Shown piece after piece: positions 1-8,452 of a stretch of 37,126 nt of DNA. The DNA is from Rhodospirillales bacterium. Lineage in GTDB: Bacteria; Pseudomonadota; Alphaproteobacteria; Reyranellales; Reyranellaceae. The number at the start of each line of letters is the position of its first letter. Position 1 is the first letter of the stretch. The DNA lies in the NCBI GenBank assembly GCA_009377525.1, contig WHTW01000071.1, positions 1-37,126 on the forward strand. Direction: 5' to 3'. The translations under genes and the position numbers were made by a program. The notes beneath the pieces are model-generated. The model had not been told where the DNA came from. It worked only from the letters and a program-made list of their open reading frames with translations, and searched no databases.

Positions 1-746
1 CGAGTTCTGGTTTGAAAAAGTTTACGTCTTCGTACGGGTCATCTGGCTTCCAGCCGCTCCCTGCACAGAGGCGCCACTCCTTTTCATGATGCCATTCTAT
101 CGCCTTCGTATAGATCGTCTTTTGGGAGATTTCCTGGGCATTCGTTAGTGCCTGGCCTACAAGCATGTCCGACATGAAATCTTCGTCGAAAAGGCGCGGC
201 ATGTTCTTCGAGTAGTGCACCGGCCTGGCGGCAAAGAACATACTGTCCAGCTCCCGAACCGGCCGGAAACGAAGAACGACCCCTTTGTGCTGCTCGGCGT
301 AGTACGCCCACATGAGCAGGCTGTCTCCCACCTCGCTCAAGCAGAGTACCTTCGATGTCGAGGCGAACTCACGCAGTAAAGCGTGCTTTTCCGATAGTCC
401 CTTTTCTAGGTCTCGGAGACCTTCGACAATCGCCTCACTAAACATCTGATCGAACTCTTCGGGTGGCAAACCCCTAAGAACCTGCCGCGCAATGGGAAGT
501 AGTTCCCCCATCGTTTCCCTCAACCGGCACATAGGGATCGTCGCCGGCGATCACACGCCGAAGCTTCTCCAGCCCCAACTTGCGGAGCTTGTCCTGGTCG
601 ATCTCTAGGTGAAGGTCAAACTGAATGTCGTAAGGGTCGTTCAGCAGTGCGGGCCGCGACCAGCGCATCGCCTGGCTCTTGAGAACTGCTTTGGCTGTTG
701 ATGCCGACGTGTACTTGTAGAACCGTTCAGGAAGTGGCCGATCCAT
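1..746 (-). pseudogene. DUF2971 family protein, frameshifted, C-terminus cut by window edge
   Basis: The N-terminal part (start 746, residues 1 to about 80) carries the family-like opening RFYKYTSASTAKAVLKS and a LNDPYDIQFD motif. The reading then leaves frame at a run of five C at 505-509 on the plus strand. Dropping one base there restores an open frame all the way to base 1, with SLLMWAYYAEQHKGVVLRF and WHHEKEWRLC, the two hallmark blocks of DUF2971 (PF11185). The family has no established biochemical role. The gene lies 79 bases downstream of the P-loop NTPase gene on the same strand and may be co-transcribed with it. Base composition is more AT-rich than the rest of the window, which suggests transfer. 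Whether the break is real or a sequencing error cannot be decided here. The family call is confident; function is unknown. Confidence 0.75.
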
Positions 747-825
747 TCTCGCCTGCCGTGCTCAAAGAGCGAGCGTCTGCAATGGCTGCCCACTCACCAT
801 CCACGCTCATAGCAGCCTCAACCCC

Positions 826-1326
826 TCATGAACACGGCACGATCAGCCGGCGGAAAGCGGCCCAGCCGTATATGAACTCCCTGAGTTCCCGCACGCGACT
901 ATTCAACTTGGCCTGCCCATCACGTACCGCGAGAGTAGCGTCATTGAATAGCAGGCGATTACCGATACCTAGATTGTCGGGATATGCAGCGGCGTCTTTG
1001 TAACCGGGATTGAGCCACTGCACATGCATCCAGAATCCTTCGTCAAGAACGTAGTCGATTGTATCGTGAACGTCCTGCACGTACTGCATCGAGCAGAGCA
1101 CGATCCGCGCATTCTGGTTTTTCAACACATCCCCGGCGTATTGATTGCGTTCCTCATTTGAGCCGCTAATCAGGAAGACTTCGACACATTCTCCTGGCCG
1201 TAGCTCCAGCATGCGCGACTGGCTCATTGTCTTCACCTTGTGGCCAAGGTTAAACAGAGCGTTCCATGTTTCGCTCTTTCCCGAGTTGCGGTGCCCGAGC
1301 ACCCCTACGAAGAGTCGATCAGCCAT
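826..1326 (-). CDS. Small P-loop NTPase, unknown family
   Basis: A 166-residue protein opening with a beta strand and a clear Walker A motif, GHRNSGKS (residues 11-18), as in small GTPase-like or dynamin-like folds (VGVLGHRNSGKSETWNALFNLG). I see a possible switch region (residues 30-55), but no confident NKxD specificity motif, so nucleotide preference is open. There is no signal peptide or membrane segment. The start at 1326 is preceded by GAGAGGGG at a short spacing. The gene is followed by the DUF2971 gene on the same strand. It is short for a GTPase and ends in IVPCS. I do not recognise an orthologous family; binding and hydrolysis of a nucleotide is the only safe inference. Composition is more AT-rich than the metabolic genes to the right. 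Confidence 0.7.
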   Translation of the reverse strand: MADRLFVGVLGHRNSGKSETWNALFNLGHKVKTMSQSRMLELRPGECVEVFLISGSNEERNQYAGDVLKNQNARIVLCSMQYVQDVHDTIDYVLDEGFWMHVQWLNPGYKDAAAYPDNLGIGNRLLFNDATLAVRDGQAKLNSRVRELREFIYGWAAFRRLIVPCS

Positions 1327-1524
1327 CCGCCCCTCTCTTTATGCTCGCAACCTACGGTACCTACTGATGGGAGGCAAACATATGATTTGATGTGATCCCA
1401 GGCCGCCCAACTTGCGCTGGCTAGTTCCACCGAGCGAGCAGCGGCAGTCTGCCATGCTAGCGCAGGGGTTCCAGGTATCGCCTGAAAGGCGCATGCTGTC
1501 CTCCCGTATAACGAACAGGTCGCC

Positions 1525-2375
1525 ATGCCTCTTTCGTTCCGTCCGCTGAGCCATGGCCTCGGCGCCGAGGTTCAGGACGTCGATCTCTCCCAGCCGCTCA
1601 GCAACTCCGAGTTCGACCGGATCCACCGCACCTTCCTCGAGCGCGGCATCCTGCTGTTCCGCGACCAGAAGATCACGCGCGAGCAGCACATCGCCTTCAG
1701 CCGCCGCTTCGGCGAACTCGACCGGCACGACAGCCTGCCGCGTGACCGCCATCCCGATTATCCCGAGCTCCTGCTGGTGACCAACATCCCGGAGAAGGAC
1801 GGCAAGCCGTCGGCCTCCAAGTACACCGGCCATCTCTGGCATTCCGACATGTCGTTCACGCCGGTGCCGTCGCTCGGCTCGCTGCTGCGCGGCATCACCA
1901 TCCCGCCGGTCGGCGGCGATACCATGTTCACTAACATGGTCAAGGCCTACGACACGCTGTCGGACGGCATGAAGAAGATGATCGAAGGCCTGCACGGCAT
2001 CCATACCGGCACACGCAAGGTCGACGATCCCAACTCCACCCGCGAGCAGGAGCAGCGCAAGGTCAACCCGCCGATCGCCCAGCCGGTCGTGCGCATCCAT
2101 CCGAGACTGGCCGCAAGGCTCTCTATATCGGCGAGAAGGTCTCCTGCTTCGTCGGCATGACTCCCGAGGAGAGCCGGCCGCTGATCGACTACCTGGTGAA
2201 GCACGCGACGCGGCCGCAGTTCGTCTATCGCCACCAGTGGCGCCAGGACGACATCGTGCTGTGGGACAACCGCTGCACCATGCATGTCGCGCTGGGCGAC
2301 TACGAGGAAGGCGAGATCCGCCATCTCGAGCGCACCACCGTGAAGGGCACGCCCTCGGGTTACTACCTGCAATGA
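1525..2375 (+). pseudogene. TauD/TfdA-family Fe(II)/2-oxoglutarate dioxygenase, frameshifted
   Basis: The protein matches the TauD/TfdA family, which hydroxylates taurine, 2,4-D and related substrates using Fe(II) and 2-oxoglutarate. The HxD iron ligands lie in HLWHSDMS (H106, D108). The first frame runs to 2160 but becomes nonsense after VVRIHP. At about 2103 the text reads CCGAGAC; adding one G (CCGGAGAC) joins it to the second frame, which continues as ETGRKALYIGEKVSCFVGMTPEE and contains the distal iron ligand (CTMHVALGDYE) and the conserved Arg (HLERTTVKG), ending at 2375. Repaired length is about 283 residues, normal for the family. As given, the protein would lack its distal His and Arg and be inactive. 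It is convergent with the CMD-like gene. The substrate cannot be told. Confidence 0.85.
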
Positions 2376-2406
2376 GGCGAGCGCAGCTCCTCAGGGGCGT
2401 CGCGCA

Positions 2407-2461
2407 GACCGCCGGCTTCCAGCCGGCTCATGTGTCCGATGCCGGCTGGAAGCCGGCGGTC
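2407..2461. repeat. REP-like palindrome, copy A
   Basis: Two perfectly complementary 21-base arms (2407-2427 and 2441-2461) with a 13-base loop. Each arm is itself near-palindromic (GCCGGCTTCCAGCCGGC). It sits between the convergent dioxygenase and CMD-like genes, where it could end transcription from both sides, although no T run follows. The same unit recurs elsewhere in this window. Confidence 0.85.
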
Positions 2462-2487
2462 CCGAAGGGCATGAGAGCTTGGCCGGC

Positions 2488-3048
2488 TCAGCGCGCCATG
2501 CCCGTCGCCCCGTCCGGAACGTCATAGAAGGCGAGCGTCATCGCAACGCTGGTGTAGTGGCCCATCAAGGTGATGACGTCGGTGACGCCGACGTGGCCCA
2601 GCGCCTTGACCGCGCGGTCGTGGAGTCCCTGCGATACCCACCGTGCGCTGGAGAGCACGATCGCCATCTCGTAGACGACCTGCTCCCGCTCGTCGTCGAA
2701 CGCGGTCGGCATCCCGCCCAAGATCGCCTCTACCTTGGCGGCCGGCAGCCCGGCCGCTTTCGCCAGTCGCTCGTGCGCGGCCGTCGGATAGGCCGAGCGC
2801 CAGTGGCTGGTGATGACGCAGACCGCGATCTCGCGCTCGCGCTCGGTTAGGGAGTAGCGGCCTGGCTGGAAATGCGCGCCGAACGGGCCCGCGACTTTCG
2901 CGAGCTTCGGATTGTGCACCCAGATCTTGGTCGGGCCGGGCAGGCGGCCGCGCGCCTCGATCATCGCCTTGTAGCCTTCCTGTTGTTCCGGACTCATCTT
3001 TTCGTATGGGATTTCGGCGTAGCGGCCAAAGGTCGGGGTCTCGGACAT
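2488..3048 (-). CDS. Carboxymuconolactone decarboxylase-like (AhpD-fold) protein
   Basis: A 186-residue all-helical protein of the CMD/AhpD superfamily. The core is SLTEREREIAVCVITSHWRSAYPTAAHERLAKAAG, where the family places its active-site helix pair. The AhpD redox motif CxxC is absent (the position reads SAYPTAAH), so a peroxidase role like that of AhpD is unlikely; a decarboxylase/isomerase-like or unknown role is more plausible. The start at 3048 was chosen because AAGGAGGAAA lies just before it. An in-frame upstream extension to 3252 runs through the neighbouring GFA gene and is rejected. The gene follows the GFA gene by 14 bases on the same strand, so the two probably form an operon. 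Confidence 0.82.
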   Translation of the reverse strand: MSETPTFGRYAEIPYEKMSPEQQEGYKAMIEARGRLPGPTKIWVHNPKLAKVAGPFGAHFQPGRYSLTEREREIAVCVITSHWRSAYPTAAHERLAKAAGLPAAKVEAILGGMPTAFDDEREQVVYEMAIVLSSARWVSQGLHDRAVKALGHVGVTDVITLMGHYTSVAMTLAFYDVPDGATGMAR

Positions 3049-3062
3049 CAGCGTTTCCTCCT

Positions 3063-3485
3063 TCAGTAAGACTTGCCAGTCGGATAGGTCGCGAACGCCG
3101 GCACGGCAGGGTCCATGTGGTCCCACGGCTGCGCACTCTTGACGAAGATGTTGGCCTCGGGCCGGAACCAGCTCGCATCGTCGAACGTGCAGACCCGGAC
3201 ACCGACGATGTCGGGCCGGGTCGACACCTGCACGTAGAGCGGCGTGCCGCACTTACCGCAGAAGACACGCGTGATGTCGTTCCCGGAATCGGCCGTGGCT
3301 ATGTAGCGTTTCGGTGAACCGTGGGTGATGCGGAACTCGGCCGACGCCATGCGCACCGCCGCGACGTGGGGTGCGCCGCTCTGCCGCTGGCAGTCCCGGC
3401 AATGGCATTGCAGCGCAAACTGCGGCTCGCCGGCGCATTCGTATCGCACCGCCCTGCACAGGCATCCGCCGGTTCTTGTCGGCAT
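3063..3485 (-). CDS. GFA (CENP-V/glutathione-dependent formaldehyde-activating) family protein
   Basis: A 140-residue zinc protein of the GFA/CENP-V family (PF04828). The ligand cysteines are visible: GGCLC (C8, C10), CHCRDC (C27, C29, C32) and CGKC (C76, C79). The prototype Gfa was described as speeding the glutathione-formaldehyde adduct reaction, but most family members have no proven substrate, so only the fold and zinc sites are secure. The start at 3485 is supported by GGGAGG upstream. The gene is first in a probable two-gene unit with the CMD-like gene, and its 5' end faces the papain-like gene across about 120 bases, a likely divergent promoter region. Confidence 0.88.
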   Translation of the reverse strand: MPTRTGGCLCRAVRYECAGEPQFALQCHCRDCQRQSGAPHVAAVRMASAEFRITHGSPKRYIATADSGNDITRVFCGKCGTPLYVQVSTRPDIVGVRVCTFDDASWFRPEANIFVKSAQPWDHMDPAVPAFATYPTGKSY

Positions 3486-3607
3486 ATGGTCCTCCCGCGA
3501 TCGAAATGGCCCGTCGATCTGAGTGAATCTTAACGCGATCTGTGACTTCCCCCACAGTCATCCTTCGTGTTCCCGTTTCACCATGGGCGGTCAGGCAGGA
3601 GGCTCCC

Positions 3608-4402
3608 ATGTTCGCCGGTCCAATGCGCAAGACCTACGCCTTGTCGCTGATCGACAGGTTTCCGCCGCTCCCCAAGGGTCGGCCTTTTCCTCGCATCGAC
3701 CCGGCCGAGCTCATTGCAGGCCTGCGTGAGCGCGTCAACGATCCCGTCAAGCAGGATCAGGGTGTGGCGGCCCTGTGCTGTCCCGCATCCTTCTTCTATT
3801 GCGTACTCCACTACAAGCCGGAGCTCTACGTCCAGTACGTGATCGACCTCTTCACCACCGGCCGGGCCCGCATCGGCTCGCTCGAGGTCAAGCCGGGCAT
3901 GGCGTGCCGAGTCTATCAGCCGCCGAAGGACAAGATCGCCGGCGTCGATTGGGTGGCGCTGGCAAGCCTGCGCGCCTCCTACAACGCGATCCTCGACGTG
4001 GCTTCGGTGGACGACGACATAGCGGCAAGGAGCCGCCAGGGCGAGGTTGCCAAGTGGTTCCGCCAGATCGGCTACGCCGGCGTCCGCGACGACTCCAACA
4101 TCTTCGTCTCCAAGGGCCGCAAGGAGATCGAGGCGCTCGATCGCGACGCGCGCGCCAGCCGCGACGTCTGCCTTTTCGTCCATACCAACATTCTCTACGA
4201 CGTGAAGAACAAGCTGAACTCGCATTACTGGAATCATTGCGTCGTCGTCGACGAGCCGCCGGACGTCAGGAACGGCCGGATCAGCCTCAACGTCTATAGC
4301 TACGGCGAGATCATGAGGGTTCCGAAGGTCGGCACGCTGTCGGTGGAAGAGTTCTCGCGCAACTTCTACGGATACGTATCGGGCCAGCCGACCTTCAATT
4401 GA
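3608..4402 (+). CDS. Candidate papain-fold cysteine hydrolase
   Basis: A 264-residue protein. The start at 3608 is chosen because a perfect AGGAGG (3597-3602) lies five bases before the ATG; a longer in-frame reading from 3542 lacks a site. No named family is secure, but the pattern fits a papain-like catalytic core: a Gln-Cys segment near the N-terminus (QDQGVAALCCPASFF, Q51, C57/C58) and a His segment late in the chain (NSHYWNHCVVVDEP, H210), followed by a strand ISLNVYSYGE, which is the usual place of the third catalytic residue. No secretion signal or membrane segment is seen. Similar Cys-His folds occur in bacterial effectors and toxins, but no delivery genes lie nearby. The protease/hydrolase call is inference. 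An unrecognised gene follows after 34 bases and is probably co-transcribed. Confidence 0.6.
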   Translation: MFAGPMRKTYALSLIDRFPPLPKGRPFPRIDPAELIAGLRERVNDPVKQDQGVAALCCPASFFYCVLHYKPELYVQYVIDLFTTGRARIGSLEVKPGMACRVYQPPKDKIAGVDWVALASLRASYNAILDVASVDDDIAARSRQGEVAKWFRQIGYAGVRDDSNIFVSKGRKEIEALDRDARASRDVCLFVHTNILYDVKNKLNSHYWNHCVVVDEPPDVRNGRISLNVYSYGEIMRVPKVGTLSVEEFSRNFYGYVSGQPTFN

Positions 4403-4436
4403 GTCTCGCAGGAGCCTCCGAGCAAAGGCAAATACC

Positions 4437-5309
4437 ATGGTCACAATTTCCAAACTCACCGTAGCCAATGCGAAGGCGATCGATGCAACGAACTGGCTGG
4501 CCATGAGAGATGTATTTGGACCACAGCAAATTCCCGATCCGTCGCCGCGCGGAGATTGTGTGGTGCAGGCCGACACCTTGCCGTTCAACAACGCGGCTGA
4601 ATGGTCGCAGATCGCCTGGAGCGGCGGCGAACCCGTTCCCGGCAAACCCAATCAACGGCGGGTCTCGCGTCATTCGATCGGAACGGCAACCATCGCCGCA
4701 TCAGTCGGAATGAGTACCCAGAAGCTTGCTCTGTGGACCATGTGGGCCGATATGTCTGTGCTCACCAAAGGGCCTCGACCGCCACAGGCAAAGCCGTGGA
4801 GCGAGGGTGTGCCCTTCCCGGGACCTGATCAATGCGGCGCCTACGAAGTGCAGGCATTCTCGATGGGAAAGAATGCCCGCGGACAGATCATCGCCGTTGC
4901 AAAGCTGCTGCCCCGTGGTGTTGGCAGAGTTATTTCTGCAGCCGGCAAACACACGCTGTTCAATATTCGGCGCGAACTGACGGCGCATGACTACGTCGAC
5001 GGCGCGCCGCATAAACACAAGAAGTCGTTTGGTGTCTGGCTGGACGATACACTGCTGACCATGCAGGTTCACACCTCCGCCGCCCTCGACGAACTCTATG
5101 ATACCGACGCGCCGGATCTTCCTGTGGCAACGCAAACCGCGGAAACCTATAACAATTTCCGTCAATGGCTCGAATGGGATGGGAGACCGTGTTCGAACTA
5201 TGCCTACTGGTATTTCCAGGCACGCTGGAAGGACCAGAAGGTCACACTCAAGGACGTAGGGCAGGGGTCGATCGCGCTCCCACAGCAGGCTTTCTACAAG
5301 AAGCCGTAG
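4437..5309 (+). CDS. Hypothetical protein, partner of the papain-like gene
   Basis: A 290-residue protein I do not recognise. It has no signal peptide, no membrane segments and no obvious catalytic motif. The C-terminal half is rich in aromatic residues (NNFRQWLEWDGRPCSNYAYWYF) with alternating polar residues, suggesting a beta-rich soluble fold. The ATG at 4437 has only a weak purine stretch upstream (AAAGGCAAAT). It follows the papain-like gene by 34 bases on the same strand, so a functional link such as cognate inhibitor, adaptor or second effector subunit is possible but unproven. Codons are less GC-biased than in the metabolic genes to the right, suggesting transfer. A strong hairpin follows the stop. 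Confidence 0.65.
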   Translation: MVTISKLTVANAKAIDATNWLAMRDVFGPQQIPDPSPRGDCVVQADTLPFNNAAEWSQIAWSGGEPVPGKPNQRRVSRHSIGTATIAASVGMSTQKLALWTMWADMSVLTKGPRPPQAKPWSEGVPFPGPDQCGAYEVQAFSMGKNARGQIIAVAKLLPRGVGRVISAAGKHTLFNIRRELTAHDYVDGAPHKHKKSFGVWLDDTLLTMQVHTSAALDELYDTDAPDLPVATQTAETYNNFRQWLEWDGRPCSNYAYWYFQARWKDQKVTLKDVGQGSIALPQQAFYKKP

Positions 5310-5338
5310 CGCACTGGCGATCGTTGTCTCAACGGGCA

Positions 5339-5372
5339 CATTCCGTTCGGCTGATTCCAGCCGAACGGAATG
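5339..5372. terminator. Hairpin after the hypothetical gene (14-base arms)
   Basis: Perfect 14-base inverted repeat (CATTCCGTTCGGCT and its complement) around a six-base loop, 29 bases after the stop at 5309. No T run follows on either strand, so it is a weak intrinsic terminator or an RNA-protecting stem-loop rather than a textbook one. Confidence 0.5.
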
Positions 5373-5440
5373 CGCTCTGGGTCGTCCGCCGGATTTCCGT
5401 TACACTTTCCGGCCGATAGCCGCTGGAAGGGAGCAAGCCA

Positions 5441-5980
5441 ATGACTTCGCAGACCAAAGGCCGCATCCGTCACGTCGCCCTCAGCGTAAAAGACCCTTGG
5501 GAGACCGCCGAATTCTACAAGCAGGCGCTCGGCCTGGAGGAAGTCGTCGAGCTCGACGGCCCGCTGGCCGAGGGCGTGTTCCTGACCGACGGCGTGGTCA
5601 ACCTCGCCATCCTCCACTTCAAGAGCGACGAGGCCTCGCAGGGCACCGGCGTGGACTTTGTCGGCATCCACCACATCGGCTTCTGGGTCGATGACGTGAT
5701 CGAGCAGGGCAAGATCGTGCGCAACACCGGCGCCACCTGGATCATGGGCGACCCGAACAACCCGGACGGCTATGAGGTGAAGCACACCGATCTCGACGGC
5801 ATCATCTTCGACATCGCCAAGCACGGCTGGGCGGGCTCGCAGAAGAACCCGGGAGCGGAAGGCAACGTCGCCCATCCGAACCCGAAGCGGCGGCTCGCGA
5901 AGTTCGACGAGCGCCGCGCGCGCGCCCAGGCGAAGATCGCGGCGATCCACGCGAAAGAGATCCCCGCCGCCGCCGAGTGA
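5441..5980 (+). CDS. VOC (glyoxalase/extradiol dioxygenase superfamily) protein
   Basis: A 179-residue protein with two beta-alpha-beta-beta-beta modules of the vicinal oxygen chelate fold. The opening RIRHVALSVKDPWETAEFYKQALG contains the first metal ligand (H11), GIHHIGFWVDD starts the second module (H78), and YEVKHTDLDGIIFDIA ends it. The tail (residues 145-179, rich in K, R and A) is an extra basic helix. Members include glyoxalases, dioxygenases and resistance proteins, so the reaction cannot be assigned. GAAGGGA precedes the ATG. The 3' two thirds of this gene are repeated, broken, at 10672-11022. The gene is convergent with the kinase gene across a REP-like array. Confidence 0.85.
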   Translation: MTSQTKGRIRHVALSVKDPWETAEFYKQALGLEEVVELDGPLAEGVFLTDGVVNLAILHFKSDEASQGTGVDFVGIHHIGFWVDDVIEQGKIVRNTGATWIMGDPNNPDGYEVKHTDLDGIIFDIAKHGWAGSQKNPGAEGNVAHPNPKRRLAKFDERRARAQAKIAAIHAKEIPAAAE

Positions 5981-5986
5981 CTCATT

Positions 5987-6118
5987 GGACCGCGGGCCTC
6001 CAGGCCCGCTCATGTTCTTCCGGACCGCGCGCCTCTGGCGCGCTCATGAGCATGAGCGAGCGGGACGCTCGCGGTCCGGAAGACCATGATCATGAGCGGG
6101 CCGGAGGCGCGCGGTCCC
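5987..6118. repeat. REP-like array, copy C (four units)
   Basis: Two forward units (GGACCGC, short hairpin, then TCATG) at 5987-6014 and about 6020-6049 are followed by two inverted units up to 6118, forming a large nested palindrome. Together they fill the gap between the convergent VOC and kinase genes and touch the kinase stop codon at 6120. Arm sequences differ between units while the hairpin pairing is kept, as in selected RNA or DNA structures. Confidence 0.8.
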
Positions 6119-6119
6119 G

Positions 6120-7130
6120 TCAAAGTCCCCGTCCGAACGACAGGCACTGTTCGAGCACGACAGCCTTCACCTCGTCGAAGCGCGCCGACCGCTTGAGCTC
6201 GGGGCGCTGGTGATACCAGCCGATCTGGGCCAGCCCGCGGACCAGCCGGAACATCGGCAGCAGCATCAGGGACTGCTCCGAAATCGGCCGCACCGACCGG
6301 TAGCCGGCGACGTAGGCGCGTTCGAACGCGGCCAGGCTCGGACCCTGCTGATGCACCAGGGCCACCGCGATGTCGTAGGCGTGCCAGCCCCAGGCCGCGT
6401 CGTCGAAGTCGATGATGGTCAGCCCGCCGCCGTCCACCAGGACGTTGCCGGGATGCATGTCGGCGTGGATCATGCTGTAGGCGGAGGGCGGCCGGTCCAG
6501 CCGGGCGAGCGCCGCATGCAGGCGCGCCCGCGTGTCGAGCATCAGCCGGCGCTCCGCGGCGGACAGCCCTTGGTGATCCCAGAACGGTCCCCAGTGCAGC
6601 GTGCTGCCCATGAAGCCGTCCGCGTCCAGCGCATTCCGGGTGAACGTCGCCGGCGGCTGCCACGTCGCGGCCTGGTCGTGCAGCGACGCCGCGAGGGCGC
6701 CGAGCTGCGTGAAATGGTGTTCGGCGATTTGCATGTCGGTTGTCTCCCGCAGCACCTCGGCCAGAACGCGTCCCGTCGTCCAGCGCGCCAGCCCCGCGAA
6801 GCGCTTTTCGCCGGTGCCGGGAACCGTCACGGCTGCGTATTCCTGCCCCTCGCGGGCGCGCACCGGCGCCTGGACCGCGATGCCCGCTTCGGCCAGCGCG
6901 CGCACCCAGGCGCGCTCCGAGACCAGTTCGTCGAGCGTGTGATACCAGGGCCGGTGGAGCCGCAAGGCGTAGGCCACGCCGTCGCGGCGGTCCACCACCC
7001 GGTAGGTGACGTTCTCCGCCAGCGACACCAGCTCGAGACCGTCCGGTTCGATGGGGAACGCCCTGAGCGCCGCCAGCGCCGCCGGCCTGAACGGGTCCGC
7101 CGCGCTGCCGTCAGCCCCCTCTTCAGCCAT
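6120..7130 (-). CDS. APH/choline-kinase-like phosphotransferase
   Basis: A 336-residue small-molecule kinase of the APH family (PF01636). The catalytic loop is IHADMHPGNVLVDG (H222, D224, N229), followed by the metal-binding TIIDFDD (D241). The N-terminal lobe has the ATP-site region NVTYRVVDRRDGVAYALRLHR. The start codon at 7130 lies upstream of the aminotransferase stop (7123-7125), an eight-base overlap typical of translational coupling. Kinases of this type are known next to, or fused to, class III PLP enzymes related to ethanolamine-phosphate phospholyase, so an amino alcohol is a reasonable substrate guess. Homoserine-kinase-II-like activity is an alternative. Confidence 0.85.
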   Translation of the reverse strand: MAEEGADGSAADPFRPAALAALRAFPIEPDGLELVSLAENVTYRVVDRRDGVAYALRLHRPWYHTLDELVSERAWVRALAEAGIAVQAPVRAREGQEYAAVTVPGTGEKRFAGLARWTTGRVLAEVLRETTDMQIAEHHFTQLGALAASLHDQAATWQPPATFTRNALDADGFMGSTLHWGPFWDHQGLSAAERRLMLDTRARLHAALARLDRPPSAYSMIHADMHPGNVLVDGGGLTIIDFDDAAWGWHAYDIAVALVHQQGPSLAAFERAYVAGYRSVRPISEQSLMLLPMFRLVRGLAQIGWYHQRPELKRSARFDEVKAVVLEQCLSFGRGL

Positions 7131-8406
7131 TTATCTCGGCAATCGTCGCGTCGAAGGCGGTGAGGAATTCGTCGGCATCACGCTGCCCGAAGACGAGGGG
7201 AGGCCGGATCTTGACGACGTTCCTGAAGGCGCCGGCATTGCTGGTGAGGAAGCCCCGGTCCTTGAGCTCGTTGACGACCTCGATCGCCCGATCGGAGTCC
7301 GGCTCGAGCGCACTGCCGCCCCTGACCATCTCCAACCCGATGAACAGCCCGAGGCCGCGCACGTCGCCGATGGCCGCACACGTCTTCTTGCGCTGGATCA
7401 GCGCCGCCTTGAGGCTGGCGCCGACGCGCGTGACGTTCTCCGCCAGTCCTTCGCGCTCGATGACGTCGAGCACCGCCATGCCGACGGCCGCCTGCAAGGG
7501 GCTCGACGCAAAGGTGTTGAAATAGCGCGTCCGCGCCCGGAAGCCGTCGACCAGGGCCTTGCTGGCCGCCGTGGCGGCGAGCGGCAGGCCGTTGCCCATC
7601 GGCTTGCCGGTCACGACGATGTCGGGCGTGAAACCGGCGCCTTCGTAGCCCCACCAGCGTCCGGTGCGGCAGTAGCCGGCCTGGACCTCGTCGGCGATCA
7701 AAAAGCCGCCGGCCGCCCGCACCGTTTCCGCCGCGCGCGCCATGAAACCGTGCGGCACGTCGGGCAGTCCCTCGTTGGCGAAGATCGGGCAGACGATCAG
7801 GCCGGCGAATCCCACGCCATCATCCTCGAGGCTGCGGATCGCGCCGCGCAGCCGTTCGAGATAGGCCTCCGCGAGGTCGGATTCGCTCGCCCCCGGCACC
7901 AGCGGCCGGAACATCTCGGGAAAGGGGATGGCGCGCACGTCGGCGGCGCTGTTCTGGTCGGCGCCGAGCCGGGTCATCTTCCCGACCGCTTCGCTGTTGC
8001 CGTGATAGGTGGCGTTGGTGCAGACGATCCCGCTCTTGCCGGTCGCCCCGCGCGCCATCCTGAGCGCCACCTCGTTGGCCTCGGTCCCCGAGCAACTGAA
8101 GATCACGCTCTCGATCGCCGGACCATGAAGAGCCGCCAGGCGTTCCGCCAGGGCGACGATCCCTTCGTGCAGGTAGCGGCTGTGCACGTTGAGAGTCGCC
8201 TGCTGGCGCGACATCGCCTCGACGACGTGGCGATTGGCGTGCCCGACGCACGGCACGTTGTTGTACATGTCGACGTAGCGGCGGCCGGACTCGTCGAACA
8301 GATGCACGCCCTCGCCGCGCACGATGTGCAGGGGCCTGTCGTAGAACAACGGCGCCCCGGCTCCCAGCGCCCTCTCGCGTCGGGCGGCAAGCGTCGTCGT
8401 ATCCAT
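7123..8406 (-). CDS. Class III PLP-dependent aminotransferase / phospholyase-like
   Basis: A 427-residue fold-type I PLP enzyme of aminotransferase class III (PF00202). Visible are the phosphate-binding SGTEAN (106-111), the pyridine-nitrogen Asp in IADEVQAGYCRTG (D239) and the Schiff-base lysine in VTGKPMGNGLPLA (K268). The length is normal. The MGNG-type active site and the adjacent kinase gene recall the AGXT2L1/ETNPPL branch, whose members eliminate phosphate from phospho-amino-alcohols instead of transaminating; a plain omega-transaminase remains possible. It overlaps the kinase gene and lies 116 bases downstream of ridA, with REP-like copy B between them. The N-terminal start at 8406 has a weak AGAGAGG site. 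Confidence 0.87.
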   Translation of the reverse strand: MDTTTLAARRERALGAGAPLFYDRPLHIVRGEGVHLFDESGRRYVDMYNNVPCVGHANRHVVEAMSRQQATLNVHSRYLHEGIVALAERLAALHGPAIESVIFSCSGTEANEVALRMARGATGKSGIVCTNATYHGNSEAVGKMTRLGADQNSAADVRAIPFPEMFRPLVPGASESDLAEAYLERLRGAIRSLEDDGVGFAGLIVCPIFANEGLPDVPHGFMARAAETVRAAGGFLIADEVQAGYCRTGRWWGYEGAGFTPDIVVTGKPMGNGLPLAATAASKALVDGFRARTRYFNTFASSPLQAAVGMAVLDVIEREGLAENVTRVGASLKAALIQRKKTCAAIGDVRGLGLFIGLEMVRGGSALEPDSDRAIEVVNELKDRGFLTSNAGAFRNVVKIRPPLVFGQRDADEFLTAFDATIAEING

Positions 8407-8452
8407 TCAAACCTCTCTTCTGCGCTGCGTCGACTTCCGAACCCTATCATGG

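Noticed and set aside
5987..6118. Repeat array considered as a CRISPR
   Set aside because: Units are inverted as well as direct, there are no equal-length spacers and no cas genes.
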